From the NCBI RefSeq assembly GCF_000299915.1, contig NZ_AMRI01000016.1, positions 1 through 64,000 on the forward strand: DNA of 64,000 bases. Reading direction: 5' to 3'. This document shows, piece by piece, positions 42,410 through 55,588 of this stretch. Under the pieces are notes generated by a model. It saw nothing but the letters and a program-made list of their open reading frames with translations, ran no database searches and was not told where the DNA came from. Position 1 is the stretch's first letter. The number at the start of each line of letters is the position of its first letter. The translations under genes and the position numbers were made by a program. This DNA comes from Gallaecimonas xiamenensis 3-C-1. Its GTDB lineage: Bacteria; Pseudomonadota; Gammaproteobacteria; Enterobacterales; Gallaecimonadaceae.

Positions 42410-43714
42410 ATGGTACAGATATATCGCCCGCAGAAACGCCAACAACAGACTGTTGTTCAAGAAGTTACCATCACCGACCTGGACCTGCATGGACAAGGGG
42501 TGGGCCGCCACAACGGCTTGGTATGCTTCGTGCCTGGGGCCCTGCCGGGAGAGAAGGTCAAAGCGCGGTTAACGGTTAAGGGTAAGGTGGCCACGGGCCG
42601 CCTGCAAGGCCTGCTTGTCGCGAGTGACGAGCGGGTCGAGCCCAGATGCGAGTATGTGGGCCGCTGCGGCGGCTGCCAATTGCAGCACCTGCCGGTGGCC
42701 AGCCAGCTTAATTACAAGGAGGCGGCCCTCAAGGGCGAATTGCAAAGGGCGGGGATTGCGGTTGCCCAGTGGCAGCCGGCCCTGACCGGGGCTGAGTTCG
42801 GTTACCGGCGTACTCTGCGCCTGGCCATTTTCGACGGCAAGCTGGGTTTTCGCGCCGTCGGCTCGCAAAACATCATTCCCGTCAGCCACTGCGCCGTTGC
42901 CGAGCCGGCCCTGTCCAAGCTGCTGCCGTCCCTGCAGGGGCTGCTGCCCCGCCTCAAGGGCCAGCGCCATTTGGGCCACCTGGAACTGTTGCACCTGCCG
43001 CCCCACACCGCCGCCCTTTGGCGCCTGACCGGAGCCTTGCCCAAGGCCGACATGGAAAAGCTTATCGCCTGGGCCCAGGCCGAGGATGTGGTGCTCTACA
43101 CCCAGCAGCAGGAAATAACCCAGCACTGGCCCCAGCAGCCCCAGGCCCTTGGCTACCGGCTGGACGACCTTGAACTGAGTGTCGGCCCTGCGGACTTTAT
43201 CCAGGTCAACGGCAGCATCAACCAGGCCATGGTGGCCCAGGCACTGGCCTGGCTGGCCCCCAGCCAAGATGAGCGGGTGCTGGACGCCTACAGCGGCCTT
43301 GGTAACTTCAGCCTGCCCCTTTGCAAAAGGGCCAAGGCGGTGGTGGCGGTAGAAGGAGTGGCGGCCATGACCGAGCGCAACCGCCACAACGCCGAGCTTA
43401 ACGGCCTGACCAACCTGGACGCCCGCACCCTGGACCTGGACGACCAAAGCGCGGTGGCGGCCCTGGTGGCAGAAGGCTTTGAGGCCGCCCTGCTGGACCC
43501 GGCCCGCCCCGGTGCCCAGGCCCTTTGCCAGGCCCTGGCTTCTGGTACTGGTCCCGGCCGGGTGCTCTATGTATCCTGTAACCCTTCCACATGGAAAAGG
43601 GATGCCGCCCTGCTGGCGCAAGGTGGCTACCGGCTATTGCGCCTGGGCCTGATGGACATGTTCAGCCAGACCGCCCATGTGGAATTGATGGCACTTTTTA
43701 TCCGGGAGGGGTGA
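42410..43714 (+). CDS. rlmD: 23S rRNA (uracil-1939-C5)-methyltransferase
   Basis: A 434-residue RumA-type enzyme. An N-terminal TRAM domain (about 15-70) is followed by the Fe-S cluster cysteines in RCEYVGRCGGCQLQ, the SAM motif LDAYSGLGNFSLPL, and the nucleophile loop YVSCNPSTWKRD. A TATAAT -10 element occurs at 42371-42376, with the start after AAGG. Its stop shares a base with the relA start (TGATG). Confidence 0.95.
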   Translation: MVQIYRPQKRQQQTVVQEVTITDLDLHGQGVGRHNGLVCFVPGALPGEKVKARLTVKGKVATGRLQGLLVASDERVEPRCEYVGRCGGCQLQHLPVASQLNYKEAALKGELQRAGIAVAQWQPALTGAEFGYRRTLRLAIFDGKLGFRAVGSQNIIPVSHCAVAEPALSKLLPSLQGLLPRLKGQRHLGHLELLHLPPHTAALWRLTGALPKADMEKLIAWAQAEDVVLYTQQQEITQHWPQQPQALGYRLDDLELSVGPADFIQVNGSINQAMVAQALAWLAPSQDERVLDAYSGLGNFSLPLCKRAKAVVAVEGVAAMTERNRHNAELNGLTNLDARTLDLDDQSAVAALVAEGFEAALLDPARPGAQALCQALASGTGPGRVLYVSCNPSTWKRDAALLAQGGYRLLRLGLMDMFSQTAHVELMALFIREG

Positions 43715-45891
43715 TGGTTTCCATCCGCGGTACGCACCAGGGGCAGGGTGCCCTGGACACCCAGGCATGGCTCAATTCCTTGGTCCTGCGCGAGCAGGAC
43801 CAGCCGCGCCTCAAGCAGGCCTGCGAGGCACTGGAGGACGACCGCAAGGCGGCGGCCCAGGAAATGGTGGAGATCCTCTGCGATCTCGCCATGGACGGTG
43901 ACACCCTGCTGGCGGCCCTGCTGGTGCAGCCTTACCGCGCCAAACAGCTGACCCGCGATCAGGTGGTGGACCAATACGGCACCACCCTGGCGGCCCTGCT
44001 TGACTCGGTGATCGACATGGACGCCATCCGCACCCTGCACCAAAGCGCCGCTTCCGCCGGCCAGGTAGACAAGGTGCGGCGCATGGTGCTGTCCATGGTC
44101 AACGATGTGCGGGCCGTGGTGATCCGGCTGGCCGAGTCCATTGTCGAGCTGCGCGCCGTCAAGGACGCCGACGAAGAAACCCGGGTGCTGGTGGCCAAGG
44201 CCGCCGCCAACCTCTATGCCCCCCTGGCCAACCGCCTGGGGATAGGCCAGCTCAAATGGGAGCTGGAAGATCTGTCTTTCCGTTACCTGCACCCCGACAC
44301 CTACAAACGCATTGCCAAGCTGCTGGACGAGCGGCGTATCGACCGGGAAGACTACATCCGCGACTTTGTGGCGGGCCTGGAAGCCGGGCTCAAGGCCGAA
44401 GGGGTCGACGCCCAAGTCTACGGCCGGCCCAAGCACATCTATTCCATCTGGAAGAAGATGAGCCGCAAGCATCTGGCCTTTGACGAACTCTTTGACGTGC
44501 GGGCGGTGCGCATCATAGTGCCGCGCCTGCAAGACTGTTACGCCGCCCTGGGGGTGGTGCACACCCAGTTCCACCATATCCCCAAGGAATTTGACGACTA
44601 TGTCGCCAACCCCAAGCCCAACGGCTATCGCTCCATCCACACCGTGGTGGTGGGGCCCAAGGGCAAGACGGTGGAAATTCAAATCCGCACCCAGGCCATG
44701 CATGACGAGGCCGAACTAGGGGTAGCCGCCCACTGGGCCTATAAGGAAGGGGGCGCCGGCGGCAAGGACGCAGGCCTGGAAGGCAAGGTGGCGTGGCTGC
44801 GCAAGATCCTGCAATGGCAGGAAGAAATGGCCGACGCCGGGGACCTGGTGGAAGAGCTCAAGCACCAGGTGGTGGAAGACCGGGTTTATGTCTTTACCCC
44901 CAAGGGAGACGTGGTGGACTTGCCCGCCGGCGCCACGCCGCTCGATTTTGCCTACAACATCCATTCCATGGTGGGGCACCGCTGTATCGGCGCCAAGATC
45001 TCCGGGCGCATCGTGCCCTTTACCTACCAGTTGCAAACCGGTGACCAGGTGGAGATCCTCACCGGCAAGGAACCCAACCCCAGCCGTGACTGGCTCAACC
45101 CGCACCTGGGCTATGTGCGCTCCAGCCGGGCCAGGGCCAAGGTGCAGCACTGGTTCAAGCAGCTGGACCGGGACAAGAACCTGGCCGCCGGCCGCGAAGT
45201 GCTGGAGCGGGAACTGGCGCGGCTGGACCTGGATATGAGCCATGCCCAGGTGGCGGTTGAGAAGTTCAACATGCTCAACCTCGACGATCTCTTGGTGGCC
45301 ATCGGCGGCGGTGACATCAAGCTCAACCCGGTGGTCAACTACCTCAACAGCCACTACTTCAAGCGGGAAGTCACCGACGACGAGGCGGTGGCCGAGATCA
45401 TCAACCAAAAGTCCTCGGCCAACCGCAAAGCCGGCAAGAGCCCCTTTGTGGTGCAGGGGGTGGGTAACCTGCTGACCAACATCGCCGGCTGCTGCCAGCC
45501 GGTGCCAGGGGACGATATCGTCGGCTTTATCACCCAGGGCCGTGGCATTTCGGTGCACCGCACCGACTGCGACGAACTGCTAAAACTGGCCCGCAAGCAC
45601 GGCGAGCGGGTGGTGGAAGTGGACTGGGGCGACACCCCGGGGCAAAGCTTTGGCGCCACCTTGCGGATCCAGGCGGCCGACCGTAACGGCCTGCTGCGGG
45701 ATATTACCGCCATCCTGGCCAATGAAAGGGTCAATGTGGAGGCCATGCGCAGCCACACCGACTACAACAACAACGTGGCCACCATAGAGGTGCAGGTCAG
45801 CCTGCAAAAGCTCGACACCCTGGGCAAGGTGCTGGCCCGCATCAACCAAATCCCCGACGTTTTTGAAGCCAAGCGTATTACCCAAAAATGA
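43714..45891 (+). CDS. relA: (p)ppGpp synthetase I (GTP pyrophosphokinase)
   Basis: A 725-residue RelA. An N-terminal degenerate HD domain, then the synthetase domain with KEFDDYVANPKPNGYRSIHTVV; the EFDD acidic motif is that of RelA rather than bifunctional SpoT. TGS domain: RVYVFTPKGDVVDLPAGATPLDFAY. A zinc-finger-like GCCQPVPGDDIVGF precedes the C-terminal ACT domain. The start at 43714 overlaps the rlmD stop and follows GGGAGGGG. It senses uncharged tRNA on ribosomes and starts the stringent response. Confidence 0.97.
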   Translation: MVSIRGTHQGQGALDTQAWLNSLVLREQDQPRLKQACEALEDDRKAAAQEMVEILCDLAMDGDTLLAALLVQPYRAKQLTRDQVVDQYGTTLAALLDSVIDMDAIRTLHQSAASAGQVDKVRRMVLSMVNDVRAVVIRLAESIVELRAVKDADEETRVLVAKAAANLYAPLANRLGIGQLKWELEDLSFRYLHPDTYKRIAKLLDERRIDREDYIRDFVAGLEAGLKAEGVDAQVYGRPKHIYSIWKKMSRKHLAFDELFDVRAVRIIVPRLQDCYAALGVVHTQFHHIPKEFDDYVANPKPNGYRSIHTVVVGPKGKTVEIQIRTQAMHDEAELGVAAHWAYKEGGAGGKDAGLEGKVAWLRKILQWQEEMADAGDLVEELKHQVVEDRVYVFTPKGDVVDLPAGATPLDFAYNIHSMVGHRCIGAKISGRIVPFTYQLQTGDQVEILTGKEPNPSRDWLNPHLGYVRSSRARAKVQHWFKQLDRDKNLAAGREVLERELARLDLDMSHAQVAVEKFNMLNLDDLLVAIGGGDIKLNPVVNYLNSHYFKREVTDDEAVAEIINQKSSANRKAGKSPFVVQGVGNLLTNIAGCCQPVPGDDIVGFITQGRGISVHRTDCDELLKLARKHGERVVEVDWGDTPGQSFGATLRIQAADRNGLLRDITAILANERVNVEAMRSHTDYNNNVATIEVQVSLQKLDTLGKVLARINQIPDVFEAKRITQK

Positions 45892-46667
45892 CCGAAATAG
45901 ACCGCCTTATCGCCATCATGAGCCGCCTTCGCAACCCCGACGGCGGATGCCCCTGGGACCTGGCCCAGGACTTTGCCTCCATAGTGCCCCACACCCTGGA
46001 AGAGGCCTACGAGGTGGCGGACGCCATTGCCGGCGGCGACCGCCAGCAGATCCGTGACGAATTGGGGGACTTGCTGTTCCAGGTGGTCTTCTACGCCCAA
46101 CTGGGCAAGGAAGAGGGGGCCTTTGACTTTGACGCCGTGGCCAAGGCCATCAGCGACAAGCTGGTGCGCCGCCACCCCCATGTGTTTGGAGAGCTCAACG
46201 AGGCTGACGGCGAACGTCTCAAGGCCAATTGGGAGGCCATCAAGGCCGAGGAGCGCCAGGACAAGGGCCTGGGTGACTCGGTACTGAGTGACGTGCCCCT
46301 GGCCCTGCCGGCCCTTAGCCGCTCGGTGAAGCTGCAAAAGCGGGCGGCAAGGGTTGGCTTCGAGTGGGACGAGCTGGCACCGGTCTTTGCCAAGATCCAG
46401 GAAGAAATTGCCGAAGTGCAGGTGGAAGTGGCGGCCCAGGACCAAGCCAAGCTAGAAGAGGAAATGGGGGATCTGCTGTTTGCGGTGTCCAACCTGGCCC
46501 GCCACCTCAAGGTGGACCCGGAAGCGGCCCTGCGCCTGGCTAACCAGAAATTCGAGCGGCGTTTTCGGGCCATCGAACAGCGGGTGGCTGCTGCCGGTGA
46601 AGACCTTGCCAGCCAAGGCCTTGATAAGCTTGAGGCTCATTGGCAAGCGGTGAAAGCTGACGAATAG
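45888..46667 (+). CDS. mazG: Nucleoside triphosphate pyrophosphohydrolase MazG
   Basis: A 259-residue protein with two MazG repeats. The first holds EEAYEVADAI and RDELGDLLFQVVFYA, the second EEEMGDLLFAVSNLARHL. They supply the EExxE...ExxD metal clusters. It hydrolyses NTPs and lowers ppGpp by depleting its precursors, so its location after relA (ATGA overlap) makes functional sense. Confidence 0.95.
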   Translation: MTEIDRLIAIMSRLRNPDGGCPWDLAQDFASIVPHTLEEAYEVADAIAGGDRQQIRDELGDLLFQVVFYAQLGKEEGAFDFDAVAKAISDKLVRRHPHVFGELNEADGERLKANWEAIKAEERQDKGLGDSVLSDVPLALPALSRSVKLQKRAARVGFEWDELAPVFAKIQEEIAEVQVEVAAQDQAKLEEEMGDLLFAVSNLARHLKVDPEAALRLANQKFERRFRAIEQRVAAAGEDLASQGLDKLEAHWQAVKADE

Positions 46668-46671
46668 CGCG

Positions 46672-49746
<3,075 letters not shown>

Positions 49747-49765
49747 GCCATTTAGGTTAGTATCT

Positions 49766-49790
49766 AGCCGCCCTTGTGGGCGGCTTTTTT
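49766..49790 (+). terminator. Terminator after eno
   Basis: AGCCGCCC-TTGT-GGGCGGCTTTTTT, a strong rho-independent terminator. Confidence 0.95.
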
Positions 49791-49802
49791 GTTTCAAGGA
49801 CA

Positions 49803-50501
49803 ATGCAGGCTCCCAGCATCCCCGACAATCCGGCGCGCCAACCCCAATCCCAGGGCTATTTGCTCTGGGGCGGCCTGGCATTGCTGTTGCACCTGTTGCT
49901 GTTGTGGTTTGCCGGCCCCAAACCCAGCCTGCCGCCGCCGGTACAGGCGCCCAAGGCGGTCAAAGCCACCTTGCTGCGCTTCCAGGAGCAACCCAAGGCT
50001 TACAGCAGTCAGGTAGGGCAGGGGGGAGAACTGCCGACCCAGGGGGAACGGGAAGTGGTGGCTCCTCAGCCCCAAGGTTCCCCAGGCCATCAAGGTCAGG
50101 CGCAACCTGGTCGCCAACAACAAGTGGATGACCAGGGCGTGCTGCCCGCCGATCCCTTCGCCCGTGACACCCAGGCCGGCGGCCAACAAGGCAGTTTCGG
50201 CCAGCAACTGGAGCAGAGCCTGCAAAGGCTGCAGCAGCGCCAACAGGACAGTTGGCTGCAAGGCCAGAGTCCCGGTGGGGCCAAGGCCCTGCCAAGGCCC
50301 AACGCCAGGGTGCGGGATGAAGAGATCATCGAACTGGGGGAAAACCAGCGGCTCTATCGCGGCCCCAACGGTGAGTGTGCCTTGCTGATGGATGTGGAAG
50401 GACTGCAAGGCAAGGAAACCCGCTGGCTCAGTACCAGCCTGTGCAAGGAAGAGGGGCCGGATTTTCGCGAATTCATCAAAAAGCGGCAGCACAGAGACTG
50501 A
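49803..50501 (+). CDS. Membrane-anchored Pro/Gln-rich hypothetical protein
   Basis: A 232-residue protein with one N-terminal membrane helix (YLLWGGLALLLHLLLLWFA, about 19-37). A long periplasmic linker rich in Pro, Gln and Gly (about 40-165) leads to a small C-terminal domain with two cysteines (NGECALLM and TSLCKEE). The layout recalls TonB or TolA-like spanning proteins, but no known domain is evident. The start at 49803 follows AAGGA. It lies between eno and a GGDEF gene on the same strand. Confidence 0.7.
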   Translation: MQAPSIPDNPARQPQSQGYLLWGGLALLLHLLLLWFAGPKPSLPPPVQAPKAVKATLLRFQEQPKAYSSQVGQGGELPTQGEREVVAPQPQGSPGHQGQAQPGRQQQVDDQGVLPADPFARDTQAGGQQGSFGQQLEQSLQRLQQRQQDSWLQGQSPGGAKALPRPNARVRDEEIIELGENQRLYRGPNGECALLMDVEGLQGKETRWLSTSLCKEEGPDFREFIKKRQHRD

Positions 50502-50541
50502 ACTAAGCTCTAGCCAGAGCCTCCTCACAGGCGTTTTTTGC

Positions 50542-51567
50542 ATGATGGACAATAGCTTGCTGCTGCAACCTTCCTGGGCGATGCGCCGCGCCGTGGTGAT
50601 GGCGGCCCTGGCCGTGCTGGCACTTTTTACCGGCTGGGATCTGCTGTGGCTGGGGTTGTCTCATCAGATGCTCTACCCCCTGGTCGCCACCCGTATGTTG
50701 TTTCAGTGGCTGCCCCTGTCGGTGCTGTTGGTGGAAGCGTTGCGGGAAGTGTCCATTCGCCAGTTTCGGCGCTGGATGTGGTGGACCTGGGTGATGGTGG
50801 GCATTGGCAATGCCCTTATCTCCATCATGCCGGTCTTTTACGGCCTGGAGCTTTTGACCGCCAATGGTCAGTTTTTGCTGATGCTGTTCGGCTTTTTCCT
50901 CACCCATCTGCGCTGGCACCGCAAGCTGACCGCCGGCCTTATCGTCACCTTTGTGCAGTTGTCCATGGCCCTCTATGTGGCCCACCCGGATTGGGTCAGC
51001 CAGGCGGTGTACCTGGGGATACTGGTGGCCATCGGCACCTTGTCGGCCCGCCAGCAGGACGCCTTGCATAACGCCACCCTCAGCCAAAACCGCCGCCTCA
51101 AGGCCCTGTCGGAAACCGATGCCCTGACCGGCATCGACAACCGCTATGCCTTCGAGCGGACCCTGGACAGGTTACTCGATGCCCCCCAGCCCCTGGTGCT
51201 GGCCCTTATCGATGTGGACAGGTTCAAACGCTATAACGACCTTAACGGACACCTGGAAGGGGACCGCTGCCTGCAGCAGCTGGCCGACAGCCTCAGCGAA
51301 GTCAGCGGTGGCAAGCTGGCCCGCTATGGCGGGGAGGAGTTTGTGGCCTGGCTGGCCGGTGGCCATGACCCGGACGCCTTCGCCCGGCGCCTGGTGGAAC
51401 AGGTCCGGGCCATGGGCTTGGCCCACCCCGACGGCGACTTGGTCAGCGTCAGCGTCGGTGTTACCCTGAGCCTGCCCTCGGATAATCGCCGGGCCCTGCT
51501 GCTGCGCGCCGACCAGGCCCTTTACCAGGCCAAGGCCGCTGGCCGTGATCAATGGGTGGTGGCCTGA
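50542..51567 (+). CDS. GGDEF diguanylate cyclase, membrane-bound
   Basis: A 341-residue protein. About six hydrophobic helices fill residues 15-165. The GGDEF domain follows from about 185, with TDALTGIDNRYAFER, LIDVDRFKRYND and the active motif YGGEEF, so c-di-GMP synthesis is expected. I see no I-site RxxD at the usual place upstream of GGEEF, so product inhibition may be absent. There is a two-methionine start (50542 or 50545) with a weak ribosome site. The signal sensed is unknown. Confidence 0.88.
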   Translation: MMDNSLLLQPSWAMRRAVVMAALAVLALFTGWDLLWLGLSHQMLYPLVATRMLFQWLPLSVLLVEALREVSIRQFRRWMWWTWVMVGIGNALISIMPVFYGLELLTANGQFLLMLFGFFLTHLRWHRKLTAGLIVTFVQLSMALYVAHPDWVSQAVYLGILVAIGTLSARQQDALHNATLSQNRRLKALSETDALTGIDNRYAFERTLDRLLDAPQPLVLALIDVDRFKRYNDLNGHLEGDRCLQQLADSLSEVSGGKLARYGGEEFVAWLAGGHDPDAFARRLVEQVRAMGLAHPDGDLVSVSVGVTLSLPSDNRRALLLRADQALYQAKAAGRDQWVVA

Positions 51568-51596
51568 GGGTAACGCTTCTAACAAGGAGGACTACC

Positions 51597-52274
51597 ATGG
51601 CAACACCCTGGCCCGTAAAGCACCCCGAACGTCTGCAGCTCTATACCCTGGCAACCCCCAACGGCCAGAAGGTGTCGGTGGCCCTTGAAGAGCTTGGCCT
51701 TCCCTACGAAGCCCACACCGTCAATATTCGCGAAGGCCAGCAGTTCCTGCCGGAATTTCTGGCCATCAACCCCAATAACAAGATCCCCGCCATCGTTGAT
51801 CCCAACGGCCCCGAAGGGGAACTCAGGCTGTTCGAGTCCGGCGCCATTTTGCTGTACCTGGCGGAAAAGACCGGCAAGCTGCTGCCCAAGAACCCGGCGG
51901 CCCGTATGGAGTGCATCCAGTGGGTATTCTTCCAGATGGGCGGCATAGGCCCCATGTTCGGCCAGTTCGGCCACTTCTATAAATATGCTGCCGACAAATG
52001 CCTGGACCCCTATCCCAAGGAGCGTTACCGCAACGAGGCACGCCGCCTGCTGGGGGTGCTGGAGCAGCGCCTGGCTGGCCGTCAGTACATCATGGGCGAC
52101 GAGTACAGCATTGCCGATATCGCCATCTTCCCCTGGGTGGGCTGCCTGGACTGGGGCTACGGCGGCTACGAGGTCATAGGCCTTGATGATTTTCCCACCG
52201 TTATGGCCTGGTACCAGCGCTGCAAAGGCCGCCCGGCCAGTGAAAAAGGCCTGAAAGTAGGCGACCTGGACTGA
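51597..52274 (+). CDS. Glutathione S-transferase, Nu-class-like (YfcG/YghU)
   Basis: A 225-residue GST. The thioredoxin-like half has LYTLATPNGQKVSVALEELGLPYEAHTVNI and PEFLAINPNNKIPAIVDPNG with the glutathione-binding NKIPAI, plus LFESGAILLYLAEKTG. The TPNGxK motif and the lack of a catalytic Tyr or Cys at the usual place suit the Nu class, which has disulfide-reductase or peroxidase activity. The start at 51597 follows AAGGAGGA. Confidence 0.9.
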   Translation: MATPWPVKHPERLQLYTLATPNGQKVSVALEELGLPYEAHTVNIREGQQFLPEFLAINPNNKIPAIVDPNGPEGELRLFESGAILLYLAEKTGKLLPKNPAARMECIQWVFFQMGGIGPMFGQFGHFYKYAADKCLDPYPKERYRNEARRLLGVLEQRLAGRQYIMGDEYSIADIAIFPWVGCLDWGYGGYEVIGLDDFPTVMAWYQRCKGRPASEKGLKVGDLD

Positions 52275-52346
52275 GGGCCTGCCTTAGGCATTCCCAAAGG
52301 GCTTCCGGCCCACCATAATAAGACCCCAGGATAATCAGGAGACTCC

Positions 52347-52655
52347 ATGGCACGTTTTGCACTAGTGCTCCTGGTGCTCCTGGGGCTGTTGCAGTACCGG
52401 CTCTGGCTCGGTGACAACGCCCTGGACGAGCACTGGCAACTCAAAGCGGATATCAGCCGCATCCAAACCCAGAATGCCGAACTGAAGAAGCGTAACGCCC
52501 TGATGTACGCCGAAGTACGCGACCTGCGCAAAGGCAAGGCCGCCGTGGAAGAGCGGGCGCGCAACGAGTTGGGCCTGATCCGGGAAGGAGAGACCTTCTA
52601 CCGGGTTTTGCAGTCCGGCGACCAAGACAAAGACGGATCGGCACTGAATGACTGA
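52347..52655 (+). CDS. ftsB: Cell division protein FtsB
   Basis: A 102-residue bitopic protein. One membrane helix (about 4-21) is followed by a coiled coil (DEHWQLKADISRIQTQNAELKKRNALMYAEVRDLRKG). The ERARNELGLIREGETFYRVL tail is conserved. It works with FtsL and FtsQ at the septum. It starts the run ftsB-ispD-ispF-truD-surE-pcm-yqaA-nlpD-rpoS, whose genes mostly overlap. Confidence 0.95.
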   Translation: MARFALVLLVLLGLLQYRLWLGDNALDEHWQLKADISRIQTQNAELKKRNALMYAEVRDLRKGKAAVEERARNELGLIREGETFYRVLQSGDQDKDGSALND

Positions 52656-53340
52656 CAAACTGGTTGCCTTGGTACCGGCGGCCGGCATAGGCCGGCGCAT
52701 GGGGGCAGACAAACCCAAGCAATACCTGCCCTTGACCGAGCACTGCATTCTGGGGGAAACCCTGGCCCGGCTGCTGGCCCATCCGGCCATCAGCGAAGTA
52801 GTGGTGGCCCTGGCGGCCGAAGACCCCTATTTCGACGATCTGGCCCAGGCCAGCCACCCCAAGCTGCGCACCGTCATTGGCGGTGACGAGCGGGCCGACT
52901 CGGTGCTGGCCTGCCTGGCGGCAGTCAACCCCGATATCGCTCCTTGGGTGCTGGTCCATGACGCCGCCCGGCCCCTGATCACCGCCGGCGATATCGATGC
53001 GGTGGTAAAGGCCGCCCGGGCCGGCCAGGGCGCCATCCTGGCGGCGCCCCTGGTAGACACCATCAAGTGGTCCCAGGACGGGAAGCGCATCGAAGAAACG
53101 GTGCCGCGTCAGCACCTGTGGCGGGCCCTGACCCCCCAGTGCTTTCCCACCGGCGCCTTGCGCCTGGCCCTGAGCGAGGCCCTGGCCGAGGGCGCCAGCA
53201 TCACCGACGAAGCCTCGGCCATGGAACGCCTGGGCTGGCCCGTGACCCTGGTCAAGGGCCGTAACGACAATATAAAAATTACTGAACCGGCGGACCTGCC
53301 CTTGGCCCGCTGGCTGCTTAGCCAACAGGAGAGCTGCTGA
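52648..53340 (+). CDS. ispD: 2-C-methyl-D-erythritol 4-phosphate cytidylyltransferase
   Basis: A 230-residue enzyme that joins CMP to MEP in the non-mevalonate pathway. The nucleotide-binding opening [21 protein letters not shown] and the later [12 protein letters not shown] are diagnostic. It overlaps ftsB by 8 bp and ispF by one base. Confidence 0.97.
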   Translation: MTDKLVALVPAAGIGRRMGADKPKQYLPLTEHCILGETLARLLAHPAISEVVVALAAEDPYFDDLAQASHPKLRTVIGGDERADSVLACLAAVNPDIAPWVLVHDAARPLITAGDIDAVVKAARAGQGAILAAPLVDTIKWSQDGKRIEETVPRQHLWRALTPQCFPTGALRLALSEALAEGASITDEASAMERLGWPVTLVKGRNDNIKITEPADLPLARWLLSQQESC

Positions 53341-53816
53341 TGCGCATCGGCCATGGTTATGACGTACACAAGTTTGGCGCCGAGCGGCCCCTGATCCTCG
53401 GCGGTGTGGTGGTGCCCCACCACAGCGGCCTGATTGCCCATTCCGACGGCGACGTGGTGCTGCACGCGGTGGCTGACGCATTGCTGGGGGCCCTGGCCCT
53501 TGGTGATATCGGCCGCCACTTCCCGGACACCGATCCGGCCTTCAAAGGCGCAGACAGCCGCGCCCTGCTGCGCCATGTCTATGATCTGGTCGGCCAAAAA
53601 GGCTACCGCTTGGGTAACCTGGACGTCACCATTATGGCCCAGGCCCCCAAGATGGCCCCCCATATCGATGTCATGCGCCAGGCCATCGCCAGCGACCTTG
53701 CCGCTGAGCTGGACCAGATCAACGTCAAGGCCACCACTACCGAGCGCCTGGGTTTTGTGGGCCGGGAAGAGGGCATTGCCGTGGAAGCCGTAGTACTGGT
53801 GGAGAAAGCCCGATGA
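53340..53816 (+). CDS. ispF: 2-C-methyl-D-erythritol 2,4-cyclodiphosphate synthase
   Basis: A 158-residue trimeric zinc enzyme. The opening [12 protein letters not shown] holds zinc ligands Asp8 and His10, and the third is in [35 protein letters not shown] is the conserved C-terminal end. It overlaps truD by 4 bp. Confidence 0.98.
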   Translation: MRIGHGYDVHKFGAERPLILGGVVVPHHSGLIAHSDGDVVLHAVADALLGALALGDIGRHFPDTDPAFKGADSRALLRHVYDLVGQKGYRLGNLDVTIMAQAPKMAPHIDVMRQAIASDLAAELDQINVKATTTERLGFVGREEGIAVEAVVLVEKAR

Positions 53817-54832
53817 GCGTCACAGCCCTGTTTAAGACCCAACCCGAAGACTTCGTGGTAGATGAAGTGCTGGGCTTTGAGCCCTGCGGCGAAGGGGAGC
53901 ACCTGTTCGTACTTATCGAAAAGCGTGGCATGAACACCCAGTGGGCCGCCAAACTGCTGGCCGAGGCCTGCGGACTTAAGGAGCGGGACGTGTCCCACTC
54001 CGGCCTTAAAGACCGCCATGCCGTGACCCGTCAATGGCTGTCGGTATGGTTGCCTGGCAAGGAAGACCCGGACCTGAGCGCCATAGAAAGCGACGAGCTC
54101 AAGGTGTTGGCCAAGGGCCGCCACAACAAGAAACTGCGTATCGGTACCCACAAGGCCAACCGGTTTGACATTCGCCTGCGTCAGGTCAGCGACAAGGCAT
54201 TGGTACAAAGCCGCCTGGAGGCCATCCAGGCCCAGGGTTTTGCCAACCTGTTCGGCGACCAGCGCTTTGGCCATGAAGACCGCAACCTCAAGCTTTTTGA
54301 CGACGTGGTGGCCGGCAAGCGCATGAAAAAGCCCCGCCAGGCCATGGCCATCTCGGCGGCCCGCTCGGCCCTGTTCAACCTGGTGGCCGACTATCGCCAG
54401 CAGCAAGGGCTGGCCGGCCAGGTGCTGGCCGGGGACGTGCTGATGCTGGCCGGCTCCCACTCGGTCTTTGTTGCCGAGCAGGACGAGTTGCCTGCCCTGC
54501 AGCAGCGCCTGGCAGAAGGGGATGTGCAGCTGACCGCCCCTCTTTACGGTAAAGGAGGCGTCAAGCCCCAAGGCCCGGCCGCTGAACTGGAAGCGGCGGC
54601 CCTGGCCGGGCAAGAGGCGCGCCTTGAAGGGCTGGAAAAGCTCGCTAACAGCGCCCGCCGGCCCCTGTGGCTCAAGCCTGAGCTTGCATGGCAGTGGCAA
54701 GACAGCGACCTGGTGCTCAGTTTTACCCTGCCCACCGGCAGCTTTGCCACGGCGCTGCTGGCCAACCTGGCCGAGCTGGTGGAACCGGAACGTGTGAAAG
54801 AGGTAAAGACCGATGAAGATCCTGGTCAGTAA
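53813..54832 (+). CDS. truD: tRNA pseudouridine-13 synthase
   Basis: A 339-residue TruD. The catalytic Asp67 lies in [15 protein letters not shown], preceded by the [21 protein letters not shown] segment. [20 protein letters not shown] is a second family block. It overlaps surE by 20 bp, which is long for this cluster but common for truD-surE. Confidence 0.95.
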   Translation: MSVTALFKTQPEDFVVDEVLGFEPCGEGEHLFVLIEKRGMNTQWAAKLLAEACGLKERDVSHSGLKDRHAVTRQWLSVWLPGKEDPDLSAIESDELKVLAKGRHNKKLRIGTHKANRFDIRLRQVSDKALVQSRLEAIQAQGFANLFGDQRFGHEDRNLKLFDDVVAGKRMKKPRQAMAISAARSALFNLVADYRQQQGLAGQVLAGDVLMLAGSHSVFVAEQDELPALQQRLAEGDVQLTAPLYGKGGVKPQGPAAELEAAALAGQEARLEGLEKLANSARRPLWLKPELAWQWQDSDLVLSFTLPTGSFATALLANLAELVEPERVKEVKTDEDPGQ

Positions 54833-55568
54833 CGACGACGGCGTCCACGCCCCCGGTATCGCCGCCCTGGCCAAGGCCATGGGCGAGATTGCCGACGTCA
54901 GGGTGGTGGCACCGGACCGCAACTGCTCCGGCGCTTCCAACAGCCTGACCCTGGAAAACCCCCTGCGGGCCCAGCAGCTGGCCAACGGCTTTTGGGCGGT
55001 CAAGGGCACCCCCACCGACTGCGTGCACCTGGCCATCAACGGCCTTTTCCCCGACTGGCAACCGGATCTGGTGGTGGCCGGGGTTAATGCCGGCGCCAAC
55101 CTGGGGGACGACGTGCTCTATTCGGGCACGGTGGCGGCCGCCACCGAGGGGCGCCACTTGGGTTTGCCGGCGGTGGCCGTCAGCCTGGTGGGCCGCGAAC
55201 TTCAGCATTACGACGTGGCCGCCGCTATGACCAAGGAGATTGTTGCAGGCTTGACGGACCATCCCCTGCCGCCCATGCACATCCTCAATATCAATGTGCC
55301 GGACCTGCCGCGCCAGGCCCTGACCGGAGTAGAGGTTACCCGCCTGGGCTACCGGCACAGGGCAGAGAGCATGGTCCATACCCGGGATCCGGCGGGGCGA
55401 CCCATTTACTGGCTGGGCCCCCCCGGCCAGGGGGCCGATGCCGGCCCCGGAACCGATTTTCACGCTGTCAGTGTCGGCAAGGTGTCGGTAACGCCCCTGC
55501 AAATTGACCTGACCGCCCACCGCATGCTGGCCCCCATGGCCAGTTGGCTGGAAACCTTGCAACCATAG
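54813..55568 (+). CDS. surE: 5'/3'-nucleotidase SurE
   Basis: A 251-residue stationary-phase survival phosphatase. The metal site [10 protein letters not shown] (Asp8, Asp9) opens the protein. [17 protein letters not shown] and [24 protein letters not shown] follow. It dephosphorylates nucleoside monophosphates and short polyphosphate. Confidence 0.97.
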   Translation: MKILVSNDDGVHAPGIAALAKAMGEIADVRVVAPDRNCSGASNSLTLENPLRAQQLANGFWAVKGTPTDCVHLAINGLFPDWQPDLVVAGVNAGANLGDDVLYSGTVAAATEGRHLGLPAVAVSLVGRELQHYDVAAAMTKEIVAGLTDHPLPPMHILNINVPDLPRQALTGVEVTRLGYRHRAESMVHTRDPAGRPIYWLGPPGQGADAGPGTDFHAVSVGKVSVTPLQIDLTAHRMLAPMASWLETLQP

Positions 55569-55588
55569 CGCAATAGAAAAGGGAGACT

